A stretch of DNA of 64,000 nt, taken from the NCBI GenBank assembly GCA_026710045.1, contig JAPORU010000131.1:1-64000 (forward strand). The letters run 5' to 3'. The stretch comes from Aestuariivita sp. (GTDB lineage: Bacteria; Pseudomonadota; Alphaproteobacteria; Rhodobacterales; Rhodobacteraceae). This document shows positions 57,274-64,000 of this stretch, one piece after another (the stretch's first letter is position 1; every line of letters begins with the position of its first letter). The position numbers and the translations under genes were made by a program. The notes below the pieces were generated by a model. The model worked only from the letters and a program-made list of their open reading frames with translations, had not been told where the DNA came from and did no database searches.

Positions 57274-57930
57274 CTAGAGTGTAAACTCACGTTTTCTCTC
57301 AAAACCTTCAAGAATTGGAGCCGCTGCATTAAAGGCATAGCGCCATGTCACATCACCCAAAATCTTATATCCGAGGCGAACGGAGCCTAAGCCATTTTCC
57401 ATGAACAAGGCAACGATTCGACCCCCCTCTTTCAGTTGATCTGTAAGGGCCTCTGGCAGCACACCAACCCCACCTTGGATGAGCATGGCATCATACGGTC
57501 CGAGTTCCGGCGCACCTCGGGACAAGTCACCCTCTTGAATGACAACATTATCAACCCCTATGTCCGACAACAGAACAGGTGCCTCCGCAATACATTCCTC
57601 CACCGATTCGAGTAGAACGACCGCCTGCGAATTACTAGCGGCAATAGCGGATGAATACCCATACCCACCTCCAACATCCAGAACAAGTTCGGTTCCGACA
57701 AAATGAATGCACTCAAGCATTTTTGCGAGGGTTCGCGGATCCAAGATTACACGCTTATTATTATCAAAAAAAATATGCTCCCCCATATAGGCCAAGTCTC
57801 GTGATGTATCCGGTACAAAGATTTCACGGGGCACCCGCAACATCGCATTTATAATTGGATAACTTGTGACATCAGAGGGTCGAACCTGGGTGTCGACCAT
57901 TATTCGGCGACGCTCGGAAAAGTCAGACAT
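57274..57930 (-). CDS. pcm: Protein-L-isoaspartate O-methyltransferase family protein
   Basis: SAM-dependent methyltransferase of the isoaspartate-repair family, 218 residues. RRRIMVDTQVRPSDVT near the N-terminus, the SAM motif VLDVGGGYGYSSA and YDAMLIQGGV are visible. The start is ATG 57930, six bases after AAGGA; the frame-mate at 57936 would sit on the ribosome-binding site. The cysteine/serine motif of classical Pcm is not clear, so repair activity is likely but not certain. It precedes tolC on the same strand. Confidence 0.85.
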   Translation of the reverse strand: MSDFSERRRIMVDTQVRPSDVTSYPIINAMLRVPREIFVPDTSRDLAYMGEHIFFDNNKRVILDPRTLAKMLECIHFVGTELVLDVGGGYGYSSAIAASNSQAVVLLESVEECIAEAPVLLSDIGVDNVVIQEGDLSRGAPELGPYDAMLIQGGVGVLPEALTDQLKEGGRIVALFMENGLGSVRLGYKILGDVTWRYAFNAAAPILEGFERKREFTL

Positions 57931-58531
57931 GAACATTCCTTCACTTCAGTTCGCACAAAAGATCTGGCGATACGAATCAACCATAGCGTCACGTCTAGTA
58001 CCGAAAAACCGAGTTTAGGCAAATCGACGTTGTATGACGCCCTGATTATTCTGTGAACATCTTGTGCGGACACCTTCAACACAAGTCACGCAATAATTCA
58101 ATCACTGAAACGGACCGATCCATGGTAAGGCATCCATTTGACAGAAACATCACCATGACTCCCCAATGAACACCCGCTCAAGTCCCTTTCAAATAGAGAT
58201 TTCGATCCATAAATGTCGGTTCCGAACGTCGATTCAAAACAAACCGTTATTCCGATGAAATACCGACGCAAAGAGTGATAGAGATGACTCATTGCCGTTG
58301 CAAATATTCATAGCTTTCACCCTTGATTCCGGGACCACTGGTCCCTCGAAACCACCCGCCTGAATGAAGAACTGGAGAAACTGGGTCGAACAAGCGATGA
58401 GGACGATGTCAACATCCTACCTTAACACGTCACAACGGACGAGACTGGCCACGAACAACGGCTGACGGACCCAACCAAAACATCAGTTGAAAGCTGAATC
58501 GCTGTGTGATAGGGACCGTGACGGTTACAAC
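57931..58531. other. Intergenic region between pcm and tRNA-Cys
   Basis: About 600 bases without a convincing gene. A GGGACC-ACT-GGTCCC hairpin lies at 58331-58345. The left end should carry the pcm promoter and the right end the tRNA promoter. Confidence 0.4.
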
Positions 58532-58605
58532 GGTGAGTTGGCGGAGTGGTTACGCAGCGGATTGCAAATCCGTGTACACCGGTTCGAATCCGGTACTCAC
58601 CTCCA
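58532..58605 (+). tRNA. tRNA-Cys (anticodon GCA)
   Basis: A complete 74-base cloverleaf. The acceptor stem GGTGAGT pairs with ACTCACC, the anticodon loop is TTGCAAA with GCA at 58564-58566, the T arm is CCGGTTCGAATCCGG, and discriminator T plus encoded CCA end it. It lies 284 bases upstream of the broken trpG; the foreign insert does not touch the tRNA. Confidence 0.97.
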
Positions 58606-58889
58606 ACAACAATTCAATCAATCTATTTGACGAAAGCGTCGAAGTTTCTCAGATGTAGAGAGTGAGTGAGCGTCCCATCTCAGAGACCTCCCAGGAAACT
58701 CGCACTGGATATCCATACAAGACCGATGGAGCAACAGTCCGAATGCGCACACTCAGAGAGTGAAATAGAGCCAAAAACGATAACAACCTCACCCTTCCAA
58801 AATAGAGCGATTACGATGAGCTTTGCACGAACAAAACTGCGTTGTCCTTCAGTCGCCACCAATAATCCACACGTTTTACCGATCCATAA

Positions 58890-59330
58890 ATGCTTCTCCT
58901 GATCGACAACTATGACAGCTTCACGTACAATCTCGTTCATTATCTCGGTGATTCGGGCGCGAAAATATCCGTCCCTCGTAACGATACACTTGATGTGAAA
59001 GCCGCGCTTTCGACGAAATCCGCTGGTGTATTGCTCTCGCCTGGTCCTGGTGTGCCTGATCAAGCCGGTCTCTGTCTTGACTTAATCCGAGCCGCGGATG
59101 ACGAGCATATTCCCGTTATTGGAGGATGTCTCGGGTACCAATCCATTGGACAAGCATTTGGCGGTCATGTTATTCAAGCGGATGAAATGTCTTTAAACAC
59201 TTTGATTAAGTATTATAGAACACGTCAAGATGAGTTTGTTGAGACTCATTATAAACAGTATGTTCTTATACACGATCAATCAGTAGTAGATTTTTACGAC
59301 AAGCAACTTGACGCATTATCTATATGCTAA
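58890..59330 (+). pseudogene. trpG: Anthranilate synthase component II (TrpG), N-terminal half, fused to a foreign ORF
   Basis: Residues 1-99 are the N-terminal half of the glutamine amidotransferase TrpG: LLLIDNYDSFTYNLVHYLG, VLLSPGPGVPDQAG and the nucleophile Cys in GGCLGYQSIGQAFGGHV. After IQADE the similarity stops abruptly and the frame runs on for 47 unrelated residues (MSLNTLIKYY onward) that resemble the start of DUF5678-type small proteins, then a stop. The catalytic His and Glu of the amidotransferase triad lie in the missing half, part of which is found at 61139-61228. The gene is therefore broken; the enzyme could at best run on free ammonia or be supplied by another amidotransferase such as PabA. 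Confidence 0.88.
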
Positions 59331-59555
59331 AAAAATTAACTGTTGGGGTGCTGAATAGTTACAAGGTGATCGGATTTTTGATCAAGTAACTTCAGATCTT
59401 GTAATTTTCGCCGAATTCTGGTAGGAAAAATTACGGTACGCCTTGAATTTGACTGATGCGAGTAAATATCCAGAGTGGCACGTTTTTTCTAGTGGCCCCT
59501 TGATCTCAGTAATTATGCTGAAGATAGAGTACGGTGTTTGAGGCTTGGAAATTAG

Positions 59556-59888
59556 ATGGCAAAAAAGTGTTCAAAAAGTTGGGCTGCAGCCCTAATTGAT
59601 TTTGTTGATGATGGCAGTGAAGAACAATTGCCTTGGCAGAGAGCATTGGCTGCTTTTTTCGGAAGTTTTCTGTTTCACCTTTCCCTTGCTATTTTTGCTC
59701 TTTCCAGAGAAGAAAGTTGACCTAATTTTGATGTTGTTCTTGTGCTGTTTCTCTTTATACTCGTACTTTCCTGTCTTTTTGGAGTTTTGATTGCGACTGG
59801 AAAAATGGGAGGATTAATTCGGAGATTCTGGTATGGCATAACATTGCCAGCAGCTTGTTATTATTTGTCCAGTACAATATTTACGTGA
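59556..59888 (+). pseudogene. Small membrane protein ORF interrupted by an in-frame TGA
   Basis: Reading from ATG 59556 gives MAKKCSKSWAAALIDF and a first hydrophobic segment (ALAAFFGSFLFHLSLAIFAL), then TGA at 59718-59720. The same frame continues without further stop for 55 codons with two more hydrophobic segments (VLVLFLFILVLSCLFGVLIA and a GITLPAACYYL region) to the stop at 59886. Continuous hydrophobic character on both sides of the TGA suggests one ancestral protein of about 110 residues now broken by a nonsense mutation. No family recognised. The next gene starts six bases after its end. Confidence 0.6.
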
Positions 59889-59893
59889 TAGCG

Positions 59894-60460
59894 ATGTTTG
59901 TAAAATTTAAATTTCTTGTCACTGTAAGTACCCTCTTTCTTGCACCAAATTTCGGTTTTGCTCAAGAAAATATTCATCCAGAAAATCAATGGAGTCCAGC
60001 TTATGAGTTTGGGGGAGTTACGAAGTTTGTAACCTTTCCATCAAAAATCCTTTTCGGTAGCCAGGAACTGCCTGATTTACAAATTGTTGACGGGTATCGA
60101 GGTAATCTATCTGATGTAAGAGAGAATTGTTCTTTGGAAGATAGTACATTACTCGTAAGAATTGCGTCCGAATGGTGGGAAGAACCTGCTTATGGAGAAA
60201 TATCATTGGCTGATATGCCATGGGCTGATGATATACCGCAACAAATAAGGGATCAAGCACAAGAGAGTTGGCCGGAAGAAGTAAACATAGCAGAAGAGTT
60301 TTATGATGATGTAATTGTTCTTGACCTTCCCGACGGATCACAGGTCGATGAAAATTGTAGATCAGAACTTGCCGAAGCCCAGTTTTTCTTTGATAGCGGA
60401 ATTTTACCGGATGCCATCCCTGGTGTCCCGTCAATCGGTTTAGGACTTATTGATAATTAG
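59894..60460 (+). CDS. Secreted hypothetical protein in the insert
   Basis: A 188-residue protein starting at ATG 59894 with a clear signal peptide (FKFLVTVSTLFLAPNFGFAQ, cleavage near residue 22). The mature part is acidic and rich in Trp, Glu and Asp (ASEWWEEPAYGEIS, DMPWADDIPQQ), with one cysteine pair near residues 76 and 155 that could form a disulfide. It is a likely periplasmic or secreted protein of unknown family. It is intact, unlike its upstream neighbour, and uses TGG for Trp, so the insert follows the standard code. Confidence 0.65.
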   Translation: MFVKFKFLVTVSTLFLAPNFGFAQENIHPENQWSPAYEFGGVTKFVTFPSKILFGSQELPDLQIVDGYRGNLSDVRENCSLEDSTLLVRIASEWWEEPAYGEISLADMPWADDIPQQIRDQAQESWPEEVNIAEEFYDDVIVLDLPDGSQVDENCRSELAEAQFFFDSGILPDAIPGVPSIGLGLIDN

Positions 60461-60710
60461 TGTCTGTTACCCCTTTCAACACGACACAGTCGACTCTGGG
60501 CGCCAATAGCTCTTGAGCGCCCGAAAGTTTTCGACGAAGAAGGACAAGATCGTATGCCCTTGCCAAAGTTTGCGCGTACCGGGGTCGGTTGCCGTGCGGT
60601 CGGTCGAAAGCCCGCGAGGCGGGCGGTGTTAATTGCGAAGTCAAGGATCGTTTGCGACGCGTTCGGCGGACCCTGTTGCCGCCGATGTTGGGGCTTCAAA
60701 GAATTCTCCT
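60461..60710. other. GC-rich patch inside the AT-rich insert
   Basis: Starting directly after the stop of the secreted-protein gene with TGTCTGTTACCCC, this 250-base stretch is abruptly GC-rich compared with the DNA on both sides. It contains the hairpin GCCCGC-GAG-GCGGGC (60610-60624). Three minus-strand frames are partly open, but none is recognisable. It could be an end of an insertion element, a repeat family member or an attachment-like site. Confidence 0.4.
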
Positions 60711-60920
60711 ATGATATACCATGTTTACAGGGGTGACGATGGAAAATGGTGGTGGAGAGGTTTCGAAATGCCCGAAGGGCATCTCTGCCATTCCGCTCGG
60801 GGATACACTACCGAAGAAGATTGTCGTCGCAGAATCGAACTGATAAAGGCATCCGCTGAAGCTGAAATAGTCCCCATCTCATTTACTCCGGTTCGTCCCG
60901 ATCTTCCCATTGACAATTGA
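60711..60920 (+). CDS. DUF1508-like (YegP-type) small protein
   Basis: A 69-residue protein beginning at ATG 60711. YHVYRGDDGKWWWRGF followed by ARGYTTEEDCRRRIELIKAS fits the DUF1508/YegP repeat: a short aromatic beta-hairpin, then a conserved Gly-Tyr-x-x-x-x-Asp-Cys helix. Such proteins are small and cytoplasmic, with unknown function. It lies in the trpG insert, after the GC-rich patch; an upstream in-frame extension to 60633 is not supported by similarity. Confidence 0.6.
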   Translation: MIYHVYRGDDGKWWWRGFEMPEGHLCHSARGYTTEEDCRRRIELIKASAEAEIVPISFTPVRPDLPIDN

Positions 60921-60958
60921 ACGTTAGAGCCACTTGCAAAAACAATGAGGGTGGAGTC

Positions 60959-61057
60959 ATGGGACAAAAATTACAACAGAAATATAACCCACCAATACAA
61001 AATCAAGGCTTGAGCCACATTTTTTCTTTTTTTGCTTACTTGTTTGGAAATAAATAA
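60959..61057 (+). CDS. Possible 32-residue peptide
   Basis: A tiny ORF with a good ribosome-binding site (GAGGGTGGAG, five bases before ATG). It encodes a basic N-terminal half (MGQKLQQKYNPPIQ) and a hydrophobic C-terminal half (LSHIFSFFAYLFG). No family recognised. It could be a small membrane peptide or chance; the translation signal is the only support. Confidence 0.25.
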   Translation: MGQKLQQKYNPPIQNQGLSHIFSFFAYLFGNK

Positions 61058-61138
61058 TTGTTGTTTTCTATATTTGTTTAGAAAGTTTGTAGATTATCGA
61101 CGAGATATATTTTGCTAATAAATGGGGAATAAGTGCCT

Positions 61139-61228
61139 CAGTTTCACCCCAAATCTATTGCATCAAAGCATGGCCATAGCCTTTTCAGGAACTTTATCGC
61201 GATGCTAGGGACAGACAATGAGCGATGA
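61139..61228 (+). pseudogene. trpG: TrpG C-terminal fragment
   Basis: Translating from 61139 gives QFHPKSIASKHGHSLFRNFI and then AMLGTDNER before TGA at 61226-61228. This matches the C-terminus of TrpG, where the catalytic His-x-Glu segment normally reads QFHPES; here the Glu is Lys, so the catalytic Glu is also lost. The fragment overlaps the start of trpD by 11 bases, exactly as intact trpG does in related operons. Upstream in the same frame a TAA at 61130 marks foreign DNA. There is no start codon, so it is not expressed as such. Confidence 0.85.
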
Positions 61229-62237
61229 GCTAAAGCCGCTCATCGCAGCGGCTGCTGCAGGACCACTGGCACGGGAACAGGCCGAACGCGCCTTTACTCT
61301 TTTATTTGAAGGAGAAGCAACGCCGAGTCAAATTGGCGGGTTCTTGATGGCAATCGCAACACGTGGAGAAACCGTCGTCGAATATGCCGCCGCTGCGTCG
61401 GCTATGCGCGCACGCTGCAAAGCCGTGAAAGCTCCCACCGATGCTATTGATATTGTCGGAACAGGTGGTGACGGCAAAGGTACCCTGAATATCTCCACAG
61501 CGGCGGCCTTTGTCGTCGCCGGCGCCGGAGTAACAGTTGCAAAACATGGGAATCGACGACTGAGTTCGCTATCAGGCGCCGCGGACGCCCTCACAGAACT
61601 GGGCATTGATGTGATGGTCGGGCCAACCGTAGCCGAACAGGCGCTAGACCAAGTTGGCATATGCTTTATGATGGCTCCGATGCACCACCCCGCAACCGCT
61701 CATGTTATGCCAACTCGAACGGAACTTGGCACCCGCACCATCTTCAACATTCTTGGCCCACTTACCAATCCTGCCGGAGTGAAACGCCACTTGATTGGAG
61801 CTTTTTCACGTGACCTCATCCGGCCGATGGCAGAAACACTCGCTGCATTGGGTTCTGATTGTGCATGGGTGGTGCATGGTTCAGATGGAACGGACGAACT
61901 ATCAATTTCCGGTTCAAGTTGGGTTGCCAGTCTCAACGGTGCGTCAATCAAAGAATTTGAGATTCATCCGGAAGATGCCGGCCTATCACCCCACTCGTTT
62001 GACACCATTCTCGGAGGACCACCGGACCATAATGCAAAAGCGCTCAAGAACCTTCTCAAGGGGACTCCGTCCGCTTATCGCGATGCCGTTCTCTTGAATG
62101 CCGCCGCCGCACTGGTGATTGCACAGGTCGCTCCCAACCTCAAAGAAGGTGTACAAGTGGCCGCAGACTCCATTGACAGTGGTGCAGCTCAGCAAAAGTT
62201 AACAGCTTTCGCTCACGTGACGAATGATCAAAAATGA
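61218..62237 (+). CDS. trpD: Anthranilate phosphoribosyltransferase
   Basis: Transfers phosphoribose from PRPP to anthranilate in tryptophan synthesis. The 339-residue protein has the PRPP/pyrophosphate loop [14 protein letters not shown], the [15 protein letters not shown] segment and the anthranilate-channel region [35 protein letters not shown] (key residues HHPA and RTELGTRT). It appears intact. The ATG overlaps the trpG C-terminal fragment by 11 bases and the stop overlaps trpC by four. Transcription would have to cross or start inside the insert. Confidence 0.96.
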   Translation: MSDELKPLIAAAAAGPLAREQAERAFTLLFEGEATPSQIGGFLMAIATRGETVVEYAAAASAMRARCKAVKAPTDAIDIVGTGGDGKGTLNISTAAAFVVAGAGVTVAKHGNRRLSSLSGAADALTELGIDVMVGPTVAEQALDQVGICFMMAPMHHPATAHVMPTRTELGTRTIFNILGPLTNPAGVKRHLIGAFSRDLIRPMAETLAALGSDCAWVVHGSDGTDELSISGSSWVASLNGASIKEFEIHPEDAGLSPHSFDTILGGPPDHNAKALKNLLKGTPSAYRDAVLLNAAAALVIAQVAPNLKEGVQVAADSIDSGAAQQKLTAFAHVTNDQK

Positions 62238-63049
62238 CCTACAACATTTTAGAAAAGATAAAGACCTACAAACTTGCAGAAATTGCACAAGACAAAACTC
62301 GAAAATCCTGGCAATCGGTGTACGACGAAGCTCAATCCATGCCTCCGGCCAAGCCCTTCGTGAACGCCTTGACCAAGGCACGTCACTCTGGCTACGGACT
62401 TATTGCCGAGATCAAACGCGCCAGCCCATCAAAGGGTCTGATAAGATCCGATTTTGACCCGTCATCGCTCGCCGTTGACTATAGCCGTGGTGGAGCAACA
62501 TGCTTAAGCGTGCTAACAGATACACCGAGTTTTTGCGGTCACAAATCGCACCTGAAAGCTGTGCGCGAATCCTGCGATCTCCCGATTCTACGCAAGGACT
62601 TCATGTTTGACCCTTATCAGGTCGCCGAAGCGCGCAGTCTCGGCGCGGACTGTATTTTGATAATCCTTGCCGCCGTATCGGACCGTCAAGCTGCGGAACT
62701 TGAAGCTACGGCATCGGAACTCGGAATGGATTCATTGATCGAAGTTCACGACCGTGCGGAAATCGAAAGATCGCGCGATCTCTCATCAAACTTGATTGGG
62801 ATAAATAATCGCAATCTCAGAACATTCAAAACAACACTGGAGACAACCCGCTGTCTATCGCGGCATATCGCCGCTGAAAAAATTGTCGTCGCCGAAAGCG
62901 GACTCAATGACTCACACGATCTCGTCGATCTCGCGCGTTACGGCGTGCGTTGTTTTCTGATTGGTGAAAGTCTTATGCGCCAAAAAGATGTTGCAGCTGC
63001 AACCCGACAGATTCTTAAAGACCCAGAACCGATCGAGGTGGCACGATGA
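62234..63049 (+). CDS. trpC: Indole-3-glycerol phosphate synthase
   Basis: Closes the indole ring from carboxyphenylaminodeoxyribulose phosphate. The 271-residue TIM barrel shows the conserved [34 protein letters not shown] and VAESGL strands, with catalytic Lys and Glu residues kept. Canonical length, no PRA-isomerase fusion. It overlaps trpD upstream by four bases and moaC downstream by four bases. Confidence 0.96.
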   Translation: MTYNILEKIKTYKLAEIAQDKTRKSWQSVYDEAQSMPPAKPFVNALTKARHSGYGLIAEIKRASPSKGLIRSDFDPSSLAVDYSRGGATCLSVLTDTPSFCGHKSHLKAVRESCDLPILRKDFMFDPYQVAEARSLGADCILIILAAVSDRQAAELEATASELGMDSLIEVHDRAEIERSRDLSSNLIGINNRNLRTFKTTLETTRCLSRHIAAEKIVVAESGLNDSHDLVDLARYGVRCFLIGESLMRQKDVAAATRQILKDPEPIEVAR

Positions 63050-63519
63050 GTCTCACACACTTCAACAAACTGGGATACGCCCATATGGTTGATGTCTCAA
63101 GAAAAGAGGTGACCGCACGCACCGCAGTTGCCTCTGGACATATAAAAATGGCTTCCACAACTTTGGACATAATCGCCAAAGGCCACTCAAAAAAAGGTGA
63201 TGTTCTCGCTGTCGCTCGCGTGGCCGGTATCATGGCATCAAAAAAAACCTCGGAACTCATTCCACTCTGCCACTCTTTACCAATTACCAACGTTTCCCTG
63301 GATTTTGAACTCGATGTTACGCTCCCCGGCGTGACAATAAAAGGTACCGTCAAGACCCTTGGACAAACGGGTGTTGAAATGGAAGCTTTGACGATCGTAA
63401 GTGTGGCAGCCCTATCAATTTATGATATGGTAAAAGCCGCTGACAAAACGATGGAGATCGGCGGAATCCATCTCCTGCTGAAAGATGGTGGTTCATCTGG
63501 GCGTTATGAAGCAAGATGA
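63046..63519 (+). CDS. moaC: Cyclic pyranopterin monophosphate synthase
   Basis: Second enzyme of molybdenum cofactor synthesis. The 157 residues include the conserved [18 protein letters not shown], the active-site segment [14 protein letters not shown] and [14 protein letters not shown]. Complete. It overlaps trpC and moeA by four bases each, in the common alphaproteobacterial order trpG-trpD-trpC-moaC-moeA. Confidence 0.97.
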   Translation: MSLTHFNKLGYAHMVDVSRKEVTARTAVASGHIKMASTTLDIIAKGHSKKGDVLAVARVAGIMASKKTSELIPLCHSLPITNVSLDFELDVTLPGVTIKGTVKTLGQTGVEMEALTIVSVAALSIYDMVKAADKTMEIGGIHLLLKDGGSSGRYEAR

Positions 63520-64000
63520 TCTCTGTCGAATCGGCGCTTGATCAACTGCTTGCGCTCGCTACGCCTCTGCCTATTGAATACACGACACTGACGCAGGCTT
63601 CCGGGCGCGTACTCGCAACCTCTGTAACCGCCCAGCATAGCCAACCCCCCTTTTCTGCATCGGCCATGGATGGTTACGCGGTGACAATCAAGGAAGCCCG
63701 CATCGATGCCGAATTCGATGTCATTGGAGAAGCCGCGGCCGGTCGTCACTATCGTGGAACCGTCCATTCCGGACAAGCCGTGCGCATTTTCACCGGAGCC
63801 CCTCTACCAGCCGGGACTGATTTTGTAGTGATCCAGGAAAATGTGGTGCGTCACGGTACCAAAATGAGAATAACATCCGATCCCGGAACGGATCGCAACG
63901 TTCGCCCTGAAGGAGGAGATTTCCGGAAAGGCCGTACCATTGACGCACCGCGCTTCTTAAATTCCCGCGATATCGCCTTGATGGCTGCAATGAATATCAT
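63516..64000 (+). CDS. moeA: Molybdopterin molybdenumtransferase MoeA, cut by window end
   Basis: Begins at ATG 63516, overlapping the moaC stop (ATGA), and runs open to the window edge, so about 160 of the usual ~400 residues are seen. The N-terminal MoeA segments are present: [33 protein letters not shown] and [12 protein letters not shown]. It inserts molybdate into adenylated molybdopterin. No sign of disruption in the visible part. Confidence 0.95.
   Translation, partial: MISVESALDQLLALATPLPIEYTTLTQASGRVLATSVTAQHSQPPFSASAMDGYAVTIKEARIDAEFDVIGEAAAGRHYRGTVHSGQAVRIFTGAPLPAGTDFVVIQENVVRHGTKMRITSDPGTDRNVRPEGGDFRKGRTIDAPRFLNSRDIALMAAMNI

Larger units (their letters stand above)
59187..61138. 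mobile_element. AT-rich foreign insertion inside trpG
   Basis: About 1.95 kb separates the two surviving ends of trpG. It is clearly more AT-rich than both flanks (apart from 60461-60710) and contains only short, partly broken genes: the DUF5678-like N-terminal piece, a membrane protein ORF with an internal stop, a secreted protein, a DUF1508-like protein and a tiny ORF. No transposase or integrase, terminal inverted repeat or target duplication was recognised. It may be a remnant of a larger mobile element or several transfers. About 65 codons of trpG were lost with the insertion. Confidence 0.75.

Noticed and set aside
58532..58605. tRNA-Cys as the integration site for the foreign insert
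   Set aside because: The tRNA is intact, no repeat of its 3' end was noticed at the insert boundaries, and the insert begins about 600 bases away inside trpG.
59718..59720. Selenocysteine or alternative-code reading of the internal TGA
   Set aside because: No SECIS-like hairpin directly downstream was seen, and the neighbouring insert gene uses TGG for Trp, so a nonsense mutation is simpler.
60457..60699. Minus-strand frame of 80 codons in the GC-rich patch
   Set aside because: Other minus-strand frames over the patch are partly open too, a sign of GC-rich non-coding sequence; no protein family recognised.
59187..61138. Self-splicing intron or intein in trpG
   Set aside because: The two trpG ends do not add up to a full protein (the middle is gone), the insert is not open in one frame, and no reverse transcriptase, homing endonuclease or intron core was recognised.

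Overview
The window is ordinary chromosomal DNA of a Gram-negative bacterium, almost certainly a marine alphaproteobacterium. Three things point this way. The gene orders coaBC-dut-(small membrane protein)-moeB, trpG-trpD-trpC-moaC-moeA and pcm-tolC are alphaproteobacterial. There is an outer-membrane assembly pair (tamA-tamB) and a MutL carrying the endonuclease motif. The substrates served (methylated glycine derivatives, glucosylglycerate-type compatible solutes, urate) are typical of a pelagic heterotroph. The moderate base composition and gene content would suit a SAR116/Puniceispirillales-like lineage, but that placement is inference.

Layout. 0.1-2.9 kb (minus strand): coenzyme A, dUTPase and ThiF/MoeB operon. 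3-8.5 kb (minus): three redox enzymes, namely a dimethylglycine/sarcosine dehydrogenase-like protein, a D-lactate/glycolate-type FAD oxidase and a D-2-hydroxyacid dehydrogenase. 8.5-17.2 kb (plus): a secreted SH3 protein, an MFS exporter, a zinc alcohol dehydrogenase with a palindromic operator candidate, and tamA-tamB. 17.5-29.3 kb: a sugar island holding a GH13 phosphorylase (minus) divergent from a LacI regulator, a four-part ABC importer, a glycerate 2-kinase and an enolase. Together they read as a complete route from imported glucosylglycerate to glucose-1-phosphate plus phosphoenolpyruvate. 29.4-40.3 kb: DUF1045 protein, rpe, mutL, puuD, folE2, an orphan PheC-like binding protein, a HisC-like aminotransferase and a desaturase-Rieske pair. 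40.6-50.1 kb: tRNA-Gly, an ABC exporter, the Anbu proteasome-like operon, and a convergent trio (M19 dipeptidase-like, unknown 550-residue protein, DUF3726 protein). 50.2-57.9 kb: argF, argD, efp, a small conserved protein, cobQ, tolC and pcm.

58.5-64 kb: tRNA-Cys, then the trp/moa operon. trpG is broken. Its first 99 codons are followed by about 1.95 kb of AT-rich foreign DNA, and its last 29 codons reappear directly overlapping trpD, with roughly 65 middle codons missing. The insert holds a truncated DUF5678-like ORF fused in frame to trpG, a membrane-protein ORF with an internal TGA, a secreted protein, a GC-rich patch and a DUF1508-like small protein.

The observations most worth following are the disrupted trpG, the glucosylglycerate island with its two unusual permeases (one with a DUF11-like extracytoplasmic domain), and the M19 / 550-residue / DUF3726 trio beside the Anbu operon, whose dipeptidase has lost its first metal site. 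No CRISPR array, prophage or complete insertion sequence was found.
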